DNA of 35,795 nt from a virus. Each line of letters starts with the position of its first letter. The stretch's first letter is position 1. The DNA lies in the IMG/VR virus record IMGVR_UViG_3300009285_004241, positions 1 to 35,795 of that record; one strand, written 5' to 3'. This document shows, piece after piece, positions 7,886-15,851 of the stretch. The notes under the pieces were generated by a model, which saw only the letters and a list, made by a program, of their open reading frames with translations, searched no databases and was not told where the DNA came from. The translations under genes were made by a program, and so were the position numbers.

Positions 7886-8176
7886 GTGAGACGGGAAATT
7901 GTGATCCAGATACCTCCTTGGAAGGAGTTTAAGGAGGGGATCGAACGGGACCTGACTGTGTTCCGTGGTATAAGTAAAGCCAAGTTCCACAAACGCTCAA
8001 CCTCTGTGGATTTGCCAGAGGTGTTGATTGAGGAATACCAGAGGGTGGCCAAGAGCTTGGGATACTCCTTTGGTGAGGTCATCTCTTTTCTGGCTCTGCT
8101 GGGGGCTGCACACGTAGAGGAGGACATTTCCAAGATTGCCTCCCTACGCCAGCTGCACCGGAGGATGGAACATTGA
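7886..8176 (+). CDS. Small protein, ribbon-helix-helix-like
   Basis: 96 aa from the GTG at 7886, which has AGGGGGA 6 bases upstream. It lies between the two nuclease-subunit genes, and its stop overlaps the start of the SbcC-like gene. Residues about 32-75 (RSTSVDLPEVLIEEY, then AKSLGYSFGEVISFLALLGA) have the strand-helix-turn-helix pattern of MetJ/Arc-type DNA-binding domains: a short strand with alternating residues, then two amphipathic helices joined at GYSF. A dimeric DNA-binding protein or a small accessory factor of the nuclease are both possible. No catalytic residues are evident. Confidence 0.55.
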   Translation: MRREIVIQIPPWKEFKEGIERDLTVFRGISKAKFHKRSTSVDLPEVLIEEYQRVAKSLGYSFGEVISFLALLGAAHVEEDISKIASLRQLHRRMEH

Positions 8177-9912
8177 GATTCTTGAGGTTGAAGGTGGGGG
8201 CCTTTGGGAAGTTCTCCAAGCCGTTTGGGTTGCCGCTTGACCAACAGGGATTGGTGCTAGTAGAGGGCTCTAACCAGGACGGGGGGGACTCCACAGACTC
8301 TAATGGGGCAGGCAAGAGTCTTATGTTTGAGGCAATCCCTTGGTGTTTTTGGAAAAAGATGTCAAGGTATGGAGAGCGCCGGTTGGGCGAGGCAGACGCT
8401 TGCCACCCCAAGCTGGGAGCCGATGTGTTAGTGGAGTTTGAGACCCGGGGCGGGCTTTTCCAGGTCCACCGTACGGAGAAAGTTCCCAAGTTGGGAGCTA
8501 GTTTGTCCGTGAGGGGTTGGTCAGGAGGGGAGTGGAAGCCTTTGGAGGGAGTCTCAGCAGAAAAGGTCCGGGCTAGCGGGGAGCTTTCCTCATTGCTGGG
8601 GTTTGATTACTGTACGCTGCGCTCTGCCCTTTTCTTGCAAGCTTCCGGGTTTGGGTTTGCCAGGGGCACCTATAAGGATCAGTCAGGGATTTTGGAGTCT
8701 GTGCTACAGTTTGACTTGCTGTCCGAGGCAGGGGTTGTAGCCAATGAACGGTCCAAAGAGATTGGCAGCAGTATCTCTATTCTGTCCCACAAGCAGGTTT
8801 TGCTGCAAGAACAGATTCAGGCTGGGGAGGAGCGCCTGGGTGAGTTTTCTGGTCTGGATGAGCGCCGCGCTGAGATTGGAGATTTGGATGCCCAAATTGA
8901 GGCCACGTTAGATGGGTTAAAGATTCTGTCCGGGTTGGAAAAGAAGAAATCGGATCTGTCCGTAAGGCTGCAGAACTTGCAGTCTTTTGCCAACCAGGCG
9001 ACCAGGCGCTGTACGGAGTTCCAGCGTGACCTTCAGTCGTTGGATTCCGTTTTGAGTTTGAGTGGGAAGTCTTGCCCGACTTGTAGGCAGGCTCTGGGGG
9101 CCGCTCACATCAAAGGAATTCAGAAGGACGCGGAGAAGATCCGGAAGAGCCTTGTTGTATCTCAGGCGGAGAGTAATGATTGCTTGGGAAAGCTGGATAT
9201 GTTGGAAGATGAGCTTTCTCAGGTACAAGACAGATTGGCCAAATTGAAATCTGACCAAGAGAGGGTTGAGCTGCTAAAATCCAACCGGGATAGCCTTCAG
9301 AAAGCTTTTGATCAACAGGAGTCTATGAGGCGGGCCGAGGAGGGCCGTCTGAAGAAGGCCCGGGCCGAGTTGGCTGGATTGAAAGAGGAGACTGCTGGCT
9401 TGTGGAAGGAGAAGGCCAGGGCCGAGTTTTGGGAAAAGTCATTCAAGGAGGGCCTCAAAGCCCAAGTCCTGTCAGCCTCTTCCCCGGTGCTGAACCAAGC
9501 CGCCCAGTACTATGCTGATTTGCTCTCCGGGGGGACGATCAACGTGGAGTTCAATCCGCTGCGGGAGAGCAGGAGCCAGGACGTTATCCGGCTGTCCGGG
9601 CCGGTAGCTCCCACCTATGAGGGGTTGTCCTCTGGGGAGAGGCGGAAGGTGGATTTGATTGTAGCTAAATCGCTTAACGCGGTGGCCCGCTGGAGGATGC
9701 CGGAGCCGTTGAATCTCTCCTTGATGGATGAGGTGTTTGATGCCTTGGATGAGAGTGGGCTCCAACAAGTAATCCAAATGATTCATAAGGACTTGGAGCA
9801 GATTGGGACAATTTTTGTGATCACTCACCGGCCTGATTTGAGGTCGATCCTCTCCCCAAACAAGGTCATCACGGTAAGAAGGTCGGGGGGTTGGTCGGAG
9901 GTGCTCCAATGA
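8173..9912 (+). CDS. SbcC/Rad50/gp46-like ATPase subunit
   Basis: 579 aa. The TTG start overlaps the previous stop (TTGA). Walker A SNGAGKS is at residues 43-49. Long coiled coils flank a zinc-hook CPTC at 301-304. The ABC signature LSSGERRKV is at 485-493, Walker B LMDEVFDALDE begins at residue 517, and the switch histidine is in VITHRPDL. The length matches gp46 of T4 (about 560 aa) and is much shorter than bacterial SbcC, so the coiled-coil arms are short. With the SbcD-like subunit it forms an ATP-controlled end-processing nuclease. Confidence 0.9.
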   Translation: MRFLRLKVGAFGKFSKPFGLPLDQQGLVLVEGSNQDGGDSTDSNGAGKSLMFEAIPWCFWKKMSRYGERRLGEADACHPKLGADVLVEFETRGGLFQVHRTEKVPKLGASLSVRGWSGGEWKPLEGVSAEKVRASGELSSLLGFDYCTLRSALFLQASGFGFARGTYKDQSGILESVLQFDLLSEAGVVANERSKEIGSSISILSHKQVLLQEQIQAGEERLGEFSGLDERRAEIGDLDAQIEATLDGLKILSGLEKKKSDLSVRLQNLQSFANQATRRCTEFQRDLQSLDSVLSLSGKSCPTCRQALGAAHIKGIQKDAEKIRKSLVVSQAESNDCLGKLDMLEDELSQVQDRLAKLKSDQERVELLKSNRDSLQKAFDQQESMRRAEEGRLKKARAELAGLKEETAGLWKEKARAEFWEKSFKEGLKAQVLSASSPVLNQAAQYYADLLSGGTINVEFNPLRESRSQDVIRLSGPVAPTYEGLSSGERRKVDLIVAKSLNAVARWRMPEPLNLSLMDEVFDALDESGLQQVIQMIHKDLEQIGTIFVITHRPDLRSILSPNKVITVRRSGGWSEVLQ

Positions 9913-10412
9913 TGGTGTGGGGGCTTACTTCCTATTTGTATGGCGGGATTGACCCAGGGTTGGAGGGGGCTGTAGCTTTAATCACTTATTGGGGGGATGT
10001 GGTTCTCCTGGCAGATACCCCAGTGTTGAAAATTCAGGTGGGAAAGAGTATCAAGTCTGAATACAATGAGACAGCTATGTCCAATCTTTTCACGAATGAG
10101 GGGATTATTAGGATTCAGCGAGTGGTCATAGAGGACGTTCACGCTATGCCGGGACAGGGTGTTGTGTCTGTTTTTCGGTTTGGTGTCGGGTACGGGCTTT
10201 GGAGGGGTATCCTTACCGCCCATAAGATCTCATATGATCGTGTGCCCCCGCAAACCTGGAAAAGGGTTATGATGGAGGGGTTGGGGAAGGACAAAGATGC
10301 TTCTCTGTTGAGGGCCCAGCAACTGTTTCCTACTGCTGATTTGCATTTGAAGAAGCACCATGGGAGGGCTGAAGCCCTCTTGATGGCAGAGTATGGACGG
10401 ATGAAGGCATGA
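9909..10412 (+). CDS. RuvC-like Holliday junction resolvase
   Basis: 167 aa. The ATG at 9909 has GGAGGTG 5-7 bases upstream and overlaps the previous stop (ATGA). The RNase H-like fold of RuvC is indicated by YGGIDPG (first catalytic Asp, D15), VVIEDVHAMPGQGVVSVFRFG (E75 and the following glycine-rich helix start), a WKRVMM segment, and the C-terminal HHGRAEALLMAEYG. In RuvC-type proteins the last motif normally reads H-x2-D/RADA with an Asp; here Glu stands at the likely metal position. It would cut four-way junctions or branched replication intermediates before packaging. Confidence 0.82.
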   Translation: MMVWGLTSYLYGGIDPGLEGAVALITYWGDVVLLADTPVLKIQVGKSIKSEYNETAMSNLFTNEGIIRIQRVVIEDVHAMPGQGVVSVFRFGVGYGLWRGILTAHKISYDRVPPQTWKRVMMEGLGKDKDASLLRAQQLFPTADLHLKKHHGRAEALLMAEYGRMKA

Positions 10413-10424
10413 GGGGATGAAGGT

Positions 10425-11402
10425 ATGAGGGAGATACGAGTCAGGAATGTAAATTATGCTTTGCCGATAGGCTTGAATCTCCTGTTGTTGGAGGGGATAC
10501 GGAGACCTTCCCGGAACGGCCCCGTGTTGGAGTATCCGGAGGCAGTGGCTACGGTGTATGAGAGGCCGCTGGAGCGGGTGCTGTTCAGCCCGGAGCGGGA
10601 TGCCAACCATTATTTCCATTTCTTTGAGTGCCTTCACATGATTGCCGGGCGGAACGATGTAGCTTGGCTGGCGCAATTCAATAAAAAGGTTGTCGAGTAC
10701 AGCGATGATGGGCAGGTATTCCATGGGGCTTATGGGCACCGTTGGAGGTCCTTGGGGATGAATCAGCTAGAGCAAATAGTGGAACTTCTCCGCTCTGACC
10801 CGGGCACTAGGCGGGCTGTGCTCCAGATGTGGAATTGCTCTTGTGATTTGGGTAAAGACAGCAAGGACTTACCTTGCAACACTCACGCCTATTTTAAGAT
10901 CCGGGAAGGCCGCTTGCACATGACGGTTTGCTGCAGATCGAATGATATTATTTGGGGAGCTTACGGAGCCAACGCCGTCCACTTTAGTTTCCTCTTGGAG
11001 TATGTGGCGGCTAGGGTGGGTGTGCCTGTAGGGGTTTACACCCAGATCAGTGATAGTTTCCATATGTACGAAGAGGTGTATGAGAAGCTTTCCGGATTGT
11101 CCTCCTTGTCCGTAAGTCCAGCGCATTGCCTGTATACTGTTGGGGAGGTTGAACCTTTCCCTATCACACCGTTGAATGGCTTTTGGAACTATGGGCTGAA
11201 GAAGTTGTTTAAATCTCCGGAGACTTTTTCTGGACACCGGTTTTTTGATGAGGTGGTACGGCCTTTGTACCTCTCTTTTATAGCCTACAAGAGCAAGGAT
11301 TTCACAAACGCTTTGTGTTGGGCCAAACACTGCGCAGCCAAAGACTGGGGCCGGGCTGCCACGGAGTGGCTGAAGCGCCGTCCTAGTTATCTTGACACAT
11401 AA
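10425..11402 (+). CDS. Thymidylate-synthase-family enzyme, probable dUMP hydroxymethylase
   Basis: 325 aa. The catalytic cysteine is C151 in DLPCNTHAYF. It is followed by the phosphate and pyrimidine-binding block RSNDIIWGAYGANAVHFS (N183 in the base-recognition position) and YTQISDSFHMY near the folate site. The fold uses methylene-tetrahydrofolate to add a one-carbon group to C5 of dUMP or dCMP. Plain thymidylate synthases reduce the group to methyl; the phage hydroxymethylase relatives stop at hydroxymethyl. The retained Asn favours uracil over cytosine (T4-type dCMP enzymes carry Asp). The family motifs alone do not separate synthase from hydroxymethylase. The neighbours (5-hmdU DNA kinase halves, amino acid:DNA transferase, radical SAM) make 5-hydroxymethyl-dUMP the more likely product. 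Confidence 0.85.
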   Translation: MREIRVRNVNYALPIGLNLLLLEGIRRPSRNGPVLEYPEAVATVYERPLERVLFSPERDANHYFHFFECLHMIAGRNDVAWLAQFNKKVVEYSDDGQVFHGAYGHRWRSLGMNQLEQIVELLRSDPGTRRAVLQMWNCSCDLGKDSKDLPCNTHAYFKIREGRLHMTVCCRSNDIIWGAYGANAVHFSFLLEYVAARVGVPVGVYTQISDSFHMYEEVYEKLSGLSSLSVSPAHCLYTVGEVEPFPITPLNGFWNYGLKKLFKSPETFSGHRFFDEVVRPLYLSFIAYKSKDFTNALCWAKHCAAKDWGRAATEWLKRRPSYLDT

Positions 11403-11416
11403 GGGAGCCCTACACC

Positions 11417-11986
11417 TTGAGGATTGGTACCAAGATCCTTTTGTTTGGGACTCATAATTTCTTGCTTCACCCGCTTCTGGTCCTTGTAGCCACACGGATC
11501 ATTTGGGGCTGCTGGCCTGGGTGGAGAGGGGTTGTTTGTATTATGATTCATGATTGGGGTTACTGGGGCAGTTCACACATAGATGGGGAACCACAGAGTG
11601 ATGGGCACCCGAGGTTGGGGGCTGAGATTGCTGGTTGCTTGTTTGGGCTGAAGTATCGTAAGGTGGTGATGTACCACTCCAGAACTTTGGCTAAATTGGA
11701 CAAGGAGCAAACTTCTTGGCTCTGTTGGCCTGATAAAGCTTTTTGGCTCCTTATGCCCAATTGGTTAATTAGCCTGTTGTGCAAGTTGTCTGGGGAGCTT
11801 CAAGAGTATGAACAGACTCCTTACCACTGTGGTTTTGGATTTGACCCGGAGAGGTGGAAGAGGCAGGTTGATAGCTGGTTGAAAGCGGAGGGGATTGATT
11901 TCTTGGGCAAGGTGCCTACCCGTTGGAGGTGTTTGATCTCATACAAAGGGGAAACAGATGGGATTGAACCCGTCTCTGCGCCTTAG
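11417..11986 (+). CDS. HD-superfamily phosphohydrolase-like protein
   Basis: 189 aa. The TTG start has AGGGAG about 10 bases upstream. Putative metal ligands follow the HD order: H in NFLLHPLL, the doublet in IMIHDWGYWG, H in SDGHPRLGAEI, H in VMYHSR, and D in CWPDKAFW. The region between is rich in Trp and hydrophobic residues but has no clear membrane segment. HD enzymes cleave nucleotide phosphates. Within this cluster a dNTP or dNMP phosphatase that lowers the canonical dTTP/dTMP pool, as phages with hydroxymethyluracil DNA do by other means, is a reasonable guess. Substrate unknown. Confidence 0.6.
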   Translation: MRIGTKILLFGTHNFLLHPLLVLVATRIIWGCWPGWRGVVCIMIHDWGYWGSSHIDGEPQSDGHPRLGAEIAGCLFGLKYRKVVMYHSRTLAKLDKEQTSWLCWPDKAFWLLMPNWLISLLCKLSGELQEYEQTPYHCGFGFDPERWKRQVDSWLKAEGIDFLGKVPTRWRCLISYKGETDGIEPVSAP

Positions 11987-12953
11987 CAAGGACCGTAAGG
12001 TCCAAGTTGAGGAGTCAGCTTTGAAATTGTTTTGGTATTGGGTTTGCGAGCGCCACAATATATTTCTCCGCCGCGTGGTCCAAAAACTCCTTCCCCCTTG
12101 GACAAAAGACCTGGTGCTATCCTCTGTGTATTTTACACACCCGTATCGGGAACTGGACCGGTTGACACGGTATCTTATACTGAATATCCTCCCGCACATT
12201 AGGGAGGACCCAAATATGGTTATTTTCAATATTTGGGTGTATCGGTTCTTCAATTTGATTGAGACCTTTGAGTGCTTGGGCGGTTACTCCAATTATTGGG
12301 ACAAAGGTCAGGCTCGGGGGACTCTCTTTCAACGTCAGCAGCAGGGTCAAAAGATCTACACTGGGGCTTTTATGGTCAATTCGGCGGGGTCTAGGCCGGG
12401 TCCGGGCGGGAAACTGGATTTGGTTTTGGACAGGATCGACTGGGTATGGAAACGGATGCCAGAGTATGGAGAAGAGATTAGAGCTTGTAAGACCATGGAA
12501 GAGGCCCATAAGATGATCGACAAGGCCCCTGGAGTGGCTGGGTTTCTGGCTTATGAGATGTTGATTGATATGTGTTACGATCCAAGGGTCCTACCGTTTT
12601 CTGAGGATGAGTGGGTGAATGTAGGACCAGGTGCCAAGCTGGGGTTGAGCTTCTTGTTCCCAGACATTGAAATGAGCAAGGCGGATTGTGTTTCCGCTTT
12701 GAACTGGCTGCGTTGGAACCAGAGGGAACAGATTCATTCCCTGGATCTTTGCCTTTCCGGGCCGGAATTGACCTTAAGGAATGTGGAGCACTCATTGTGT
12801 GAGTTTTCCAAATATTTCCGTGGATTGAATGGGGGAAGGGGAAAGCGCCGGTATCCTCCCCCGGGCCGGCAACCTAATGAGGATTATTCGTTGTGGAAAA
12901 GGCTCCCGGAAAGATTTAGTTATGGGAGGTGTTGGGTAGGGTGTGGAGATTGA
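11958..12953 (+). CDS. 5-hmdU DNA kinase helical-domain protein (hypermodification)
   Basis: 331 aa. The ATG has AAGGGG 6 bases upstream and overlaps the HD gene by 29 bases. The sequence fits the helical domain found in 5-hydroxymethyl-dU DNA kinases and first described among the aGPT-pyrophosphorylase groups: FWYWVCERHNIFLRR, PPWTKDLVLSSVYFTHPYRE, LDRLTRYLI, NIWVYRFFNLIETFE, then a glycine-rich turn and PGVAGFLAYEMLIDM near residue 195. In characterised phages this domain is usually fused to the P-loop kinase; here the P-loop protein is the next, separate gene. The domain probably binds DNA carrying 5-hmdU and helps position the base. Assignment rests on remembered family patterns, not on a search. 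Confidence 0.72.
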   Translation: MGLNPSLRLSKDRKVQVEESALKLFWYWVCERHNIFLRRVVQKLLPPWTKDLVLSSVYFTHPYRELDRLTRYLILNILPHIREDPNMVIFNIWVYRFFNLIETFECLGGYSNYWDKGQARGTLFQRQQQGQKIYTGAFMVNSAGSRPGPGGKLDLVLDRIDWVWKRMPEYGEEIRACKTMEEAHKMIDKAPGVAGFLAYEMLIDMCYDPRVLPFSEDEWVNVGPGAKLGLSFLFPDIEMSKADCVSALNWLRWNQREQIHSLDLCLSGPELTLRNVEHSLCEFSKYFRGLNGGRGKRRYPPPGRQPNEDYSLWKRLPERFSYGRCWVGCGD

Positions 12954-12957
12954 GGTG

Positions 12958-13533
12958 ATGATTGTGAGGTGTCCATTACCTATTCAGAACCGTGCTTGGG
13001 TGGTGGTGAACCTCCGGGGCTCTGGGGGGTCAGGCAAGTCCTACGTGGCTAGAGCATTGATTGAACAGCTTCACGGTCAACCTATAAAAAACCAGGAGGG
13101 TAAAACAGAAGGCTACAAACTGGATCACAATATCTATGTAGTAGGGCGGTATGAAACTCCTTGTGGGGGTTGTGATACCATTAAAACCAGGGAGGAGGTC
13201 ATAGGGCGGGTCAGAAGGTATGCCCGACTTGGAAACGTGTTTTTTGAGGGGTATGTGGTATCAAAAACTTATTCCACTTATGTGGAATTGGATAGGAGTC
13301 TGGGTGGTATGATTTGGGCGTTTTTGGACACCCCGCTGGAGGTTTGTATTGAGCGGATTTATCAGCGCCGGGGTGGAGAGAAAACCAGACTTATTAAGAA
13401 CGCGGAGGTATCTTACGCTTTTGTGGTGAGGTCCAGGGAGAAAGCCATTAGCGATGGGCTAAACGTCTGGGACATTCCTTATCAGAATAGTGTTGATGCA
13501 GTCCTTGGGTTGTTTAGATTGAGTGGTGACTGA
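12958..13533 (+). CDS. P-loop kinase, probable 5-hydroxymethyl-dU DNA kinase catalytic subunit
   Basis: 191 aa from the ATG at 12958 (GGAG at 12945-12948; GTG at 12943 is an alternative). Walker A GSGGSGKS is at residues 21-28. The middle has the pattern typical of 5-hmdU DNA kinases: VVGRYETPCGGCDTIKT, then a helix with EEVIGRVRRYA and GNVFFEGYVVSKTY, where a Walker B-like glutamate follows two phenylalanines. A lid with RIYQRRGGEKTR follows. The enzyme transfers phosphate to the hydroxymethyl group of the base within DNA, making it a leaving group for the next step. It sits directly after the helical-domain gene, so the two likely form one enzyme from two chains. Confidence 0.75.
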   Translation: MIVRCPLPIQNRAWVVVNLRGSGGSGKSYVARALIEQLHGQPIKNQEGKTEGYKLDHNIYVVGRYETPCGGCDTIKTREEVIGRVRRYARLGNVFFEGYVVSKTYSTYVELDRSLGGMIWAFLDTPLEVCIERIYQRRGGEKTRLIKNAEVSYAFVVRSREKAISDGLNVWDIPYQNSVDAVLGLFRLSGD

Positions 13534-14363
13534 TGATTGGCCTGGTGAGGAGGGGAACTCCTATTGAGCCATACTACCTGGGGTGTGGCCGGAGGGTCTG
13601 GGTAAAGAGAGAAGATTTGTGTGTAGATGAGGCCCATTTTAGCAAGCTGAGGGGGGTGGCCGCTCACCTTGAATCAATTCAATCCTCTGTTATTGGGGTG
13701 TTGGATACTGCACACTCTAAGGCTGGATGGGGGGTGACTTATATAGCCAGGTCGCTGGGCAAAAGGGTTGTGGCGTACTACCCCTGCTATAAGGGTGAAA
13801 TCAATTTGAGGGAGAACCAGAGGAACGCAGAGCGGTTGGGCGCAGAGTTGGTTCCGTTACCGGCAGGGCGGAGTTGTATTCTGTATCACTGGTCAAAGGC
13901 TGATCTTCAGATCCGTTACCCGGCTGATTCCTATATGATGCCGAATGCGCTCAAATTGGAGGAGTCCGTTCAGGAGACGGCTCTGGAGGTGAGTACAGTT
14001 CCGGGCGTTTTTTTCCAGGATAGTTGCGTTTGGGTGGTATCGGCGTCCTCTGGGACGTTGGCAGCCGGGGTGATCCGGGGGCTTTATTGGGCTAGTTCCA
14101 AGGCAAAGGTGATTGTTCATCTGGGGTATTCAAGACCCTCTAGTGCGGTGTTGAGGTATCTTTATGGTAAGAGTGGTGGTTTCCCCGGAATCCCCAATGT
14201 GGAGTTGGTGGATGAGGGCTACCAATATAAGGATTTGGTCAGCGCGGAGACCCCTTTTCCGTGCAATCCGTATTATGATCTGAAGGCCTGGAAGTGGCTA
14301 AACAATAACCCTGCGGTGCTTAATGGGTGTAGTAGAGTTTTGTTCTGGAACATTGGATCTTAG
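13533..14363 (+). CDS. PLP-dependent enzyme, fold type II (TrpB/ACC deaminase-like)
   Basis: 276 aa. The ATG overlaps the kinase stop by one base (TGATG). The N-terminus RVWVKREDLC and HFSKLRG (K38, likely Schiff-base lysine) and the phosphate-binding loop SSGTLAAG (172-179) mark the tryptophan synthase beta/threonine synthase/ACC deaminase superfamily of pyridoxal phosphate enzymes. The segment GWGVTYIARSLGKRVVAYYP is the usual cofactor-domain helix and strand. Such enzymes do beta-elimination, beta-replacement or deamination on amino acids. Here it may edit the amino acid attached to the base in DNA or supply the amino-acid donor. It is shorter than the usual 320-400 aa. Confidence 0.8.
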   Translation: MIGLVRRGTPIEPYYLGCGRRVWVKREDLCVDEAHFSKLRGVAAHLESIQSSVIGVLDTAHSKAGWGVTYIARSLGKRVVAYYPCYKGEINLRENQRNAERLGAELVPLPAGRSCILYHWSKADLQIRYPADSYMMPNALKLEESVQETALEVSTVPGVFFQDSCVWVVSASSGTLAAGVIRGLYWASSKAKVIVHLGYSRPSSAVLRYLYGKSGGFPGIPNVELVDEGYQYKDLVSAETPFPCNPYYDLKAWKWLNNNPAVLNGCSRVLFWNIGS

Positions 14364-14378
14364 GGTGGGGGGAATCTG

Positions 14379-15833
14379 ATGATTGAATGGAGAGAGCCAA
14401 TGACGGTTCGCAATCCTGTTTCTGTGGAGAGGCCCGGAGTCCCGGACCTGCTGGATGAAGACCTGGTGAACTTGGAGCACGTAGAGACCCCTCCGGAGAA
14501 GCCCAAGTATGATCGGTTTATGCGGACAGAATCTCACGTAAAACAGGATTGGGTGGTGGACCCGGAGACCGGATGGAGGTATGAGTATTGGGACATCGGG
14601 ATGACCAGGAATTCCACAAGGAAAAAGATGACCAAGGTTTTCTTGGAGCCTATCCCACATATTGTCTTGAGTCAAGATGTACCTCTGAGGGGTTGGTACG
14701 AGTCTAAGTTTGAGCCTAAAAACGTGAGACCGAGACCTTGTTTCACCGAGTCAATTCTCACTTCCCCTTATGGGGGCTTTTGTAGCGTGGGCTGCGCATT
14801 TTGCTACATAAATAATGGGGTGAGAGGCTACCGGGGGCAAGGTGTGACAGTGGTTGATCCATCTTACCCGGACAAAATCAAGAGACAGTTGACCGGGATG
14901 AGGACGGGAGCGGCAGTGTATATGTCCTCATTCATTGATCCATTCCTTGAGTTGGAGGATTATTACCACAACACTGAGAGGACCGCTCGGGCCGTGGTGG
15001 AGGTTGGATTGCCGATTTACTTCTTGACTCGTAAACAGCCTCCGGTTTGGACGTTTGATCTGCTGAAGAAAAACCCGTACAGCTATATGCAGTTTTCTGT
15101 TAACACCCCATCCAGCGATGACTGGAGGAGGCTGTCTCCTCGGGCAGTCCCTTTGGAAACTATGATGGAAAACGTCCGTGCTATGCACGATCACGGGATA
15201 TATGTTTCCATCCAAGTAAATCCAATTGTTGCTGGGGTCACATCGAACGAGGAGATTGTGGAGTTGATCTACAAGTTGGCTGAGGTTGGGGCGGATCATT
15301 TGATTTTCAAATATGTGGAGATTGTGTACCCGGCTGCTCAGGCGATGATCCAACAAATTAAGAATCGGTTTCCGGGGCGGGCGGAAAGGTTTACATCGCT
15401 GTTCACCCAGAATATCGGTGGGGTAAAGACAGTTGACGAGGGCTACCGGAAAGCTGGTTTGGATCTGTTTATGAAAGAGACTAAGCGGGCCGGGGTTACA
15501 ATGTCCGTTTGTTATGAATACGAGTATGAGCGGGGCAAGGATGGGTCTGTGGTTTCAAAAACTGGCGTATCAAAGGGAAGGCAATACACTACATCGGATC
15601 AGTGCCACGGGCACCGGGTTCCTGTATTTTCCAGGCCCTTGGGGGATGTCTTGTTCAAACCAATGGAATTTTGCCACAAATCTGGTTGCCTCCATTGCGC
15701 GGATGACCAAGGGGGAGAGGAGAAAGTGCCCTGTGGAAACCTATTATTGGCTAAGGCCCCGGCCTTGGACCCGGATATGTTGAAGGCTGTAGCGGATCTT
15801 AGCTTAAAAAAATTTGTGAGGAGCCCAATATAG
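14379..15833 (+). CDS. Radical SAM enzyme of the DNA-hypermodification cluster
   Basis: 484 aa. The ATG at 14379 follows a GGGGGGAA ribosome binding site. The radical SAM signature CSVGCAFCY gives C135, C139 and C142 for the 4Fe-4S cluster that cleaves S-adenosylmethionine. The order of barrel segments resembles spore photoproduct lyase-type enzymes: YMSSFIDPF, IYFLTRKQPP, MQFSVNTPS, and YVSIQVNPIVAG. The C-terminal quarter has several more cysteines (DQCHGH, EFCHKSGCLHC, VPCGN), which could bind an auxiliary cluster or zinc. A radical SAM isomerase is part of the known 5-aminoethyl-dU pathway of Pseudomonas phage M6, where it converts an N-linked amino acid to a carbon-linked one. A related rearrangement is the likely job here. 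Confidence 0.85.
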   Translation: MIEWREPMTVRNPVSVERPGVPDLLDEDLVNLEHVETPPEKPKYDRFMRTESHVKQDWVVDPETGWRYEYWDIGMTRNSTRKKMTKVFLEPIPHIVLSQDVPLRGWYESKFEPKNVRPRPCFTESILTSPYGGFCSVGCAFCYINNGVRGYRGQGVTVVDPSYPDKIKRQLTGMRTGAAVYMSSFIDPFLELEDYYHNTERTARAVVEVGLPIYFLTRKQPPVWTFDLLKKNPYSYMQFSVNTPSSDDWRRLSPRAVPLETMMENVRAMHDHGIYVSIQVNPIVAGVTSNEEIVELIYKLAEVGADHLIFKYVEIVYPAAQAMIQQIKNRFPGRAERFTSLFTQNIGGVKTVDEGYRKAGLDLFMKETKRAGVTMSVCYEYEYERGKDGSVVSKTGVSKGRQYTTSDQCHGHRVPVFSRPLGDVLFKPMEFCHKSGCLHCADDQGGEEKVPCGNLLLAKAPALDPDMLKAVADLSLKKFVRSPI

Positions 15834-15851
15834 GCGGATTCGGGGGCACTG

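Noticed and set aside
10425-11402. Reading the TS-like gene as a plain thymidylate synthase
   Set aside because: Not excluded biochemically, but 5-hmdU kinase and transferase genes directly downstream make a hydroxymethylase more likely; kept as an alternative.
10869-11495. 208-codon minus-strand open frame
   Set aside because: Lies opposite the thymidylate-synthase-family gene, whose catalytic motifs are intact; no recognisable protein features.
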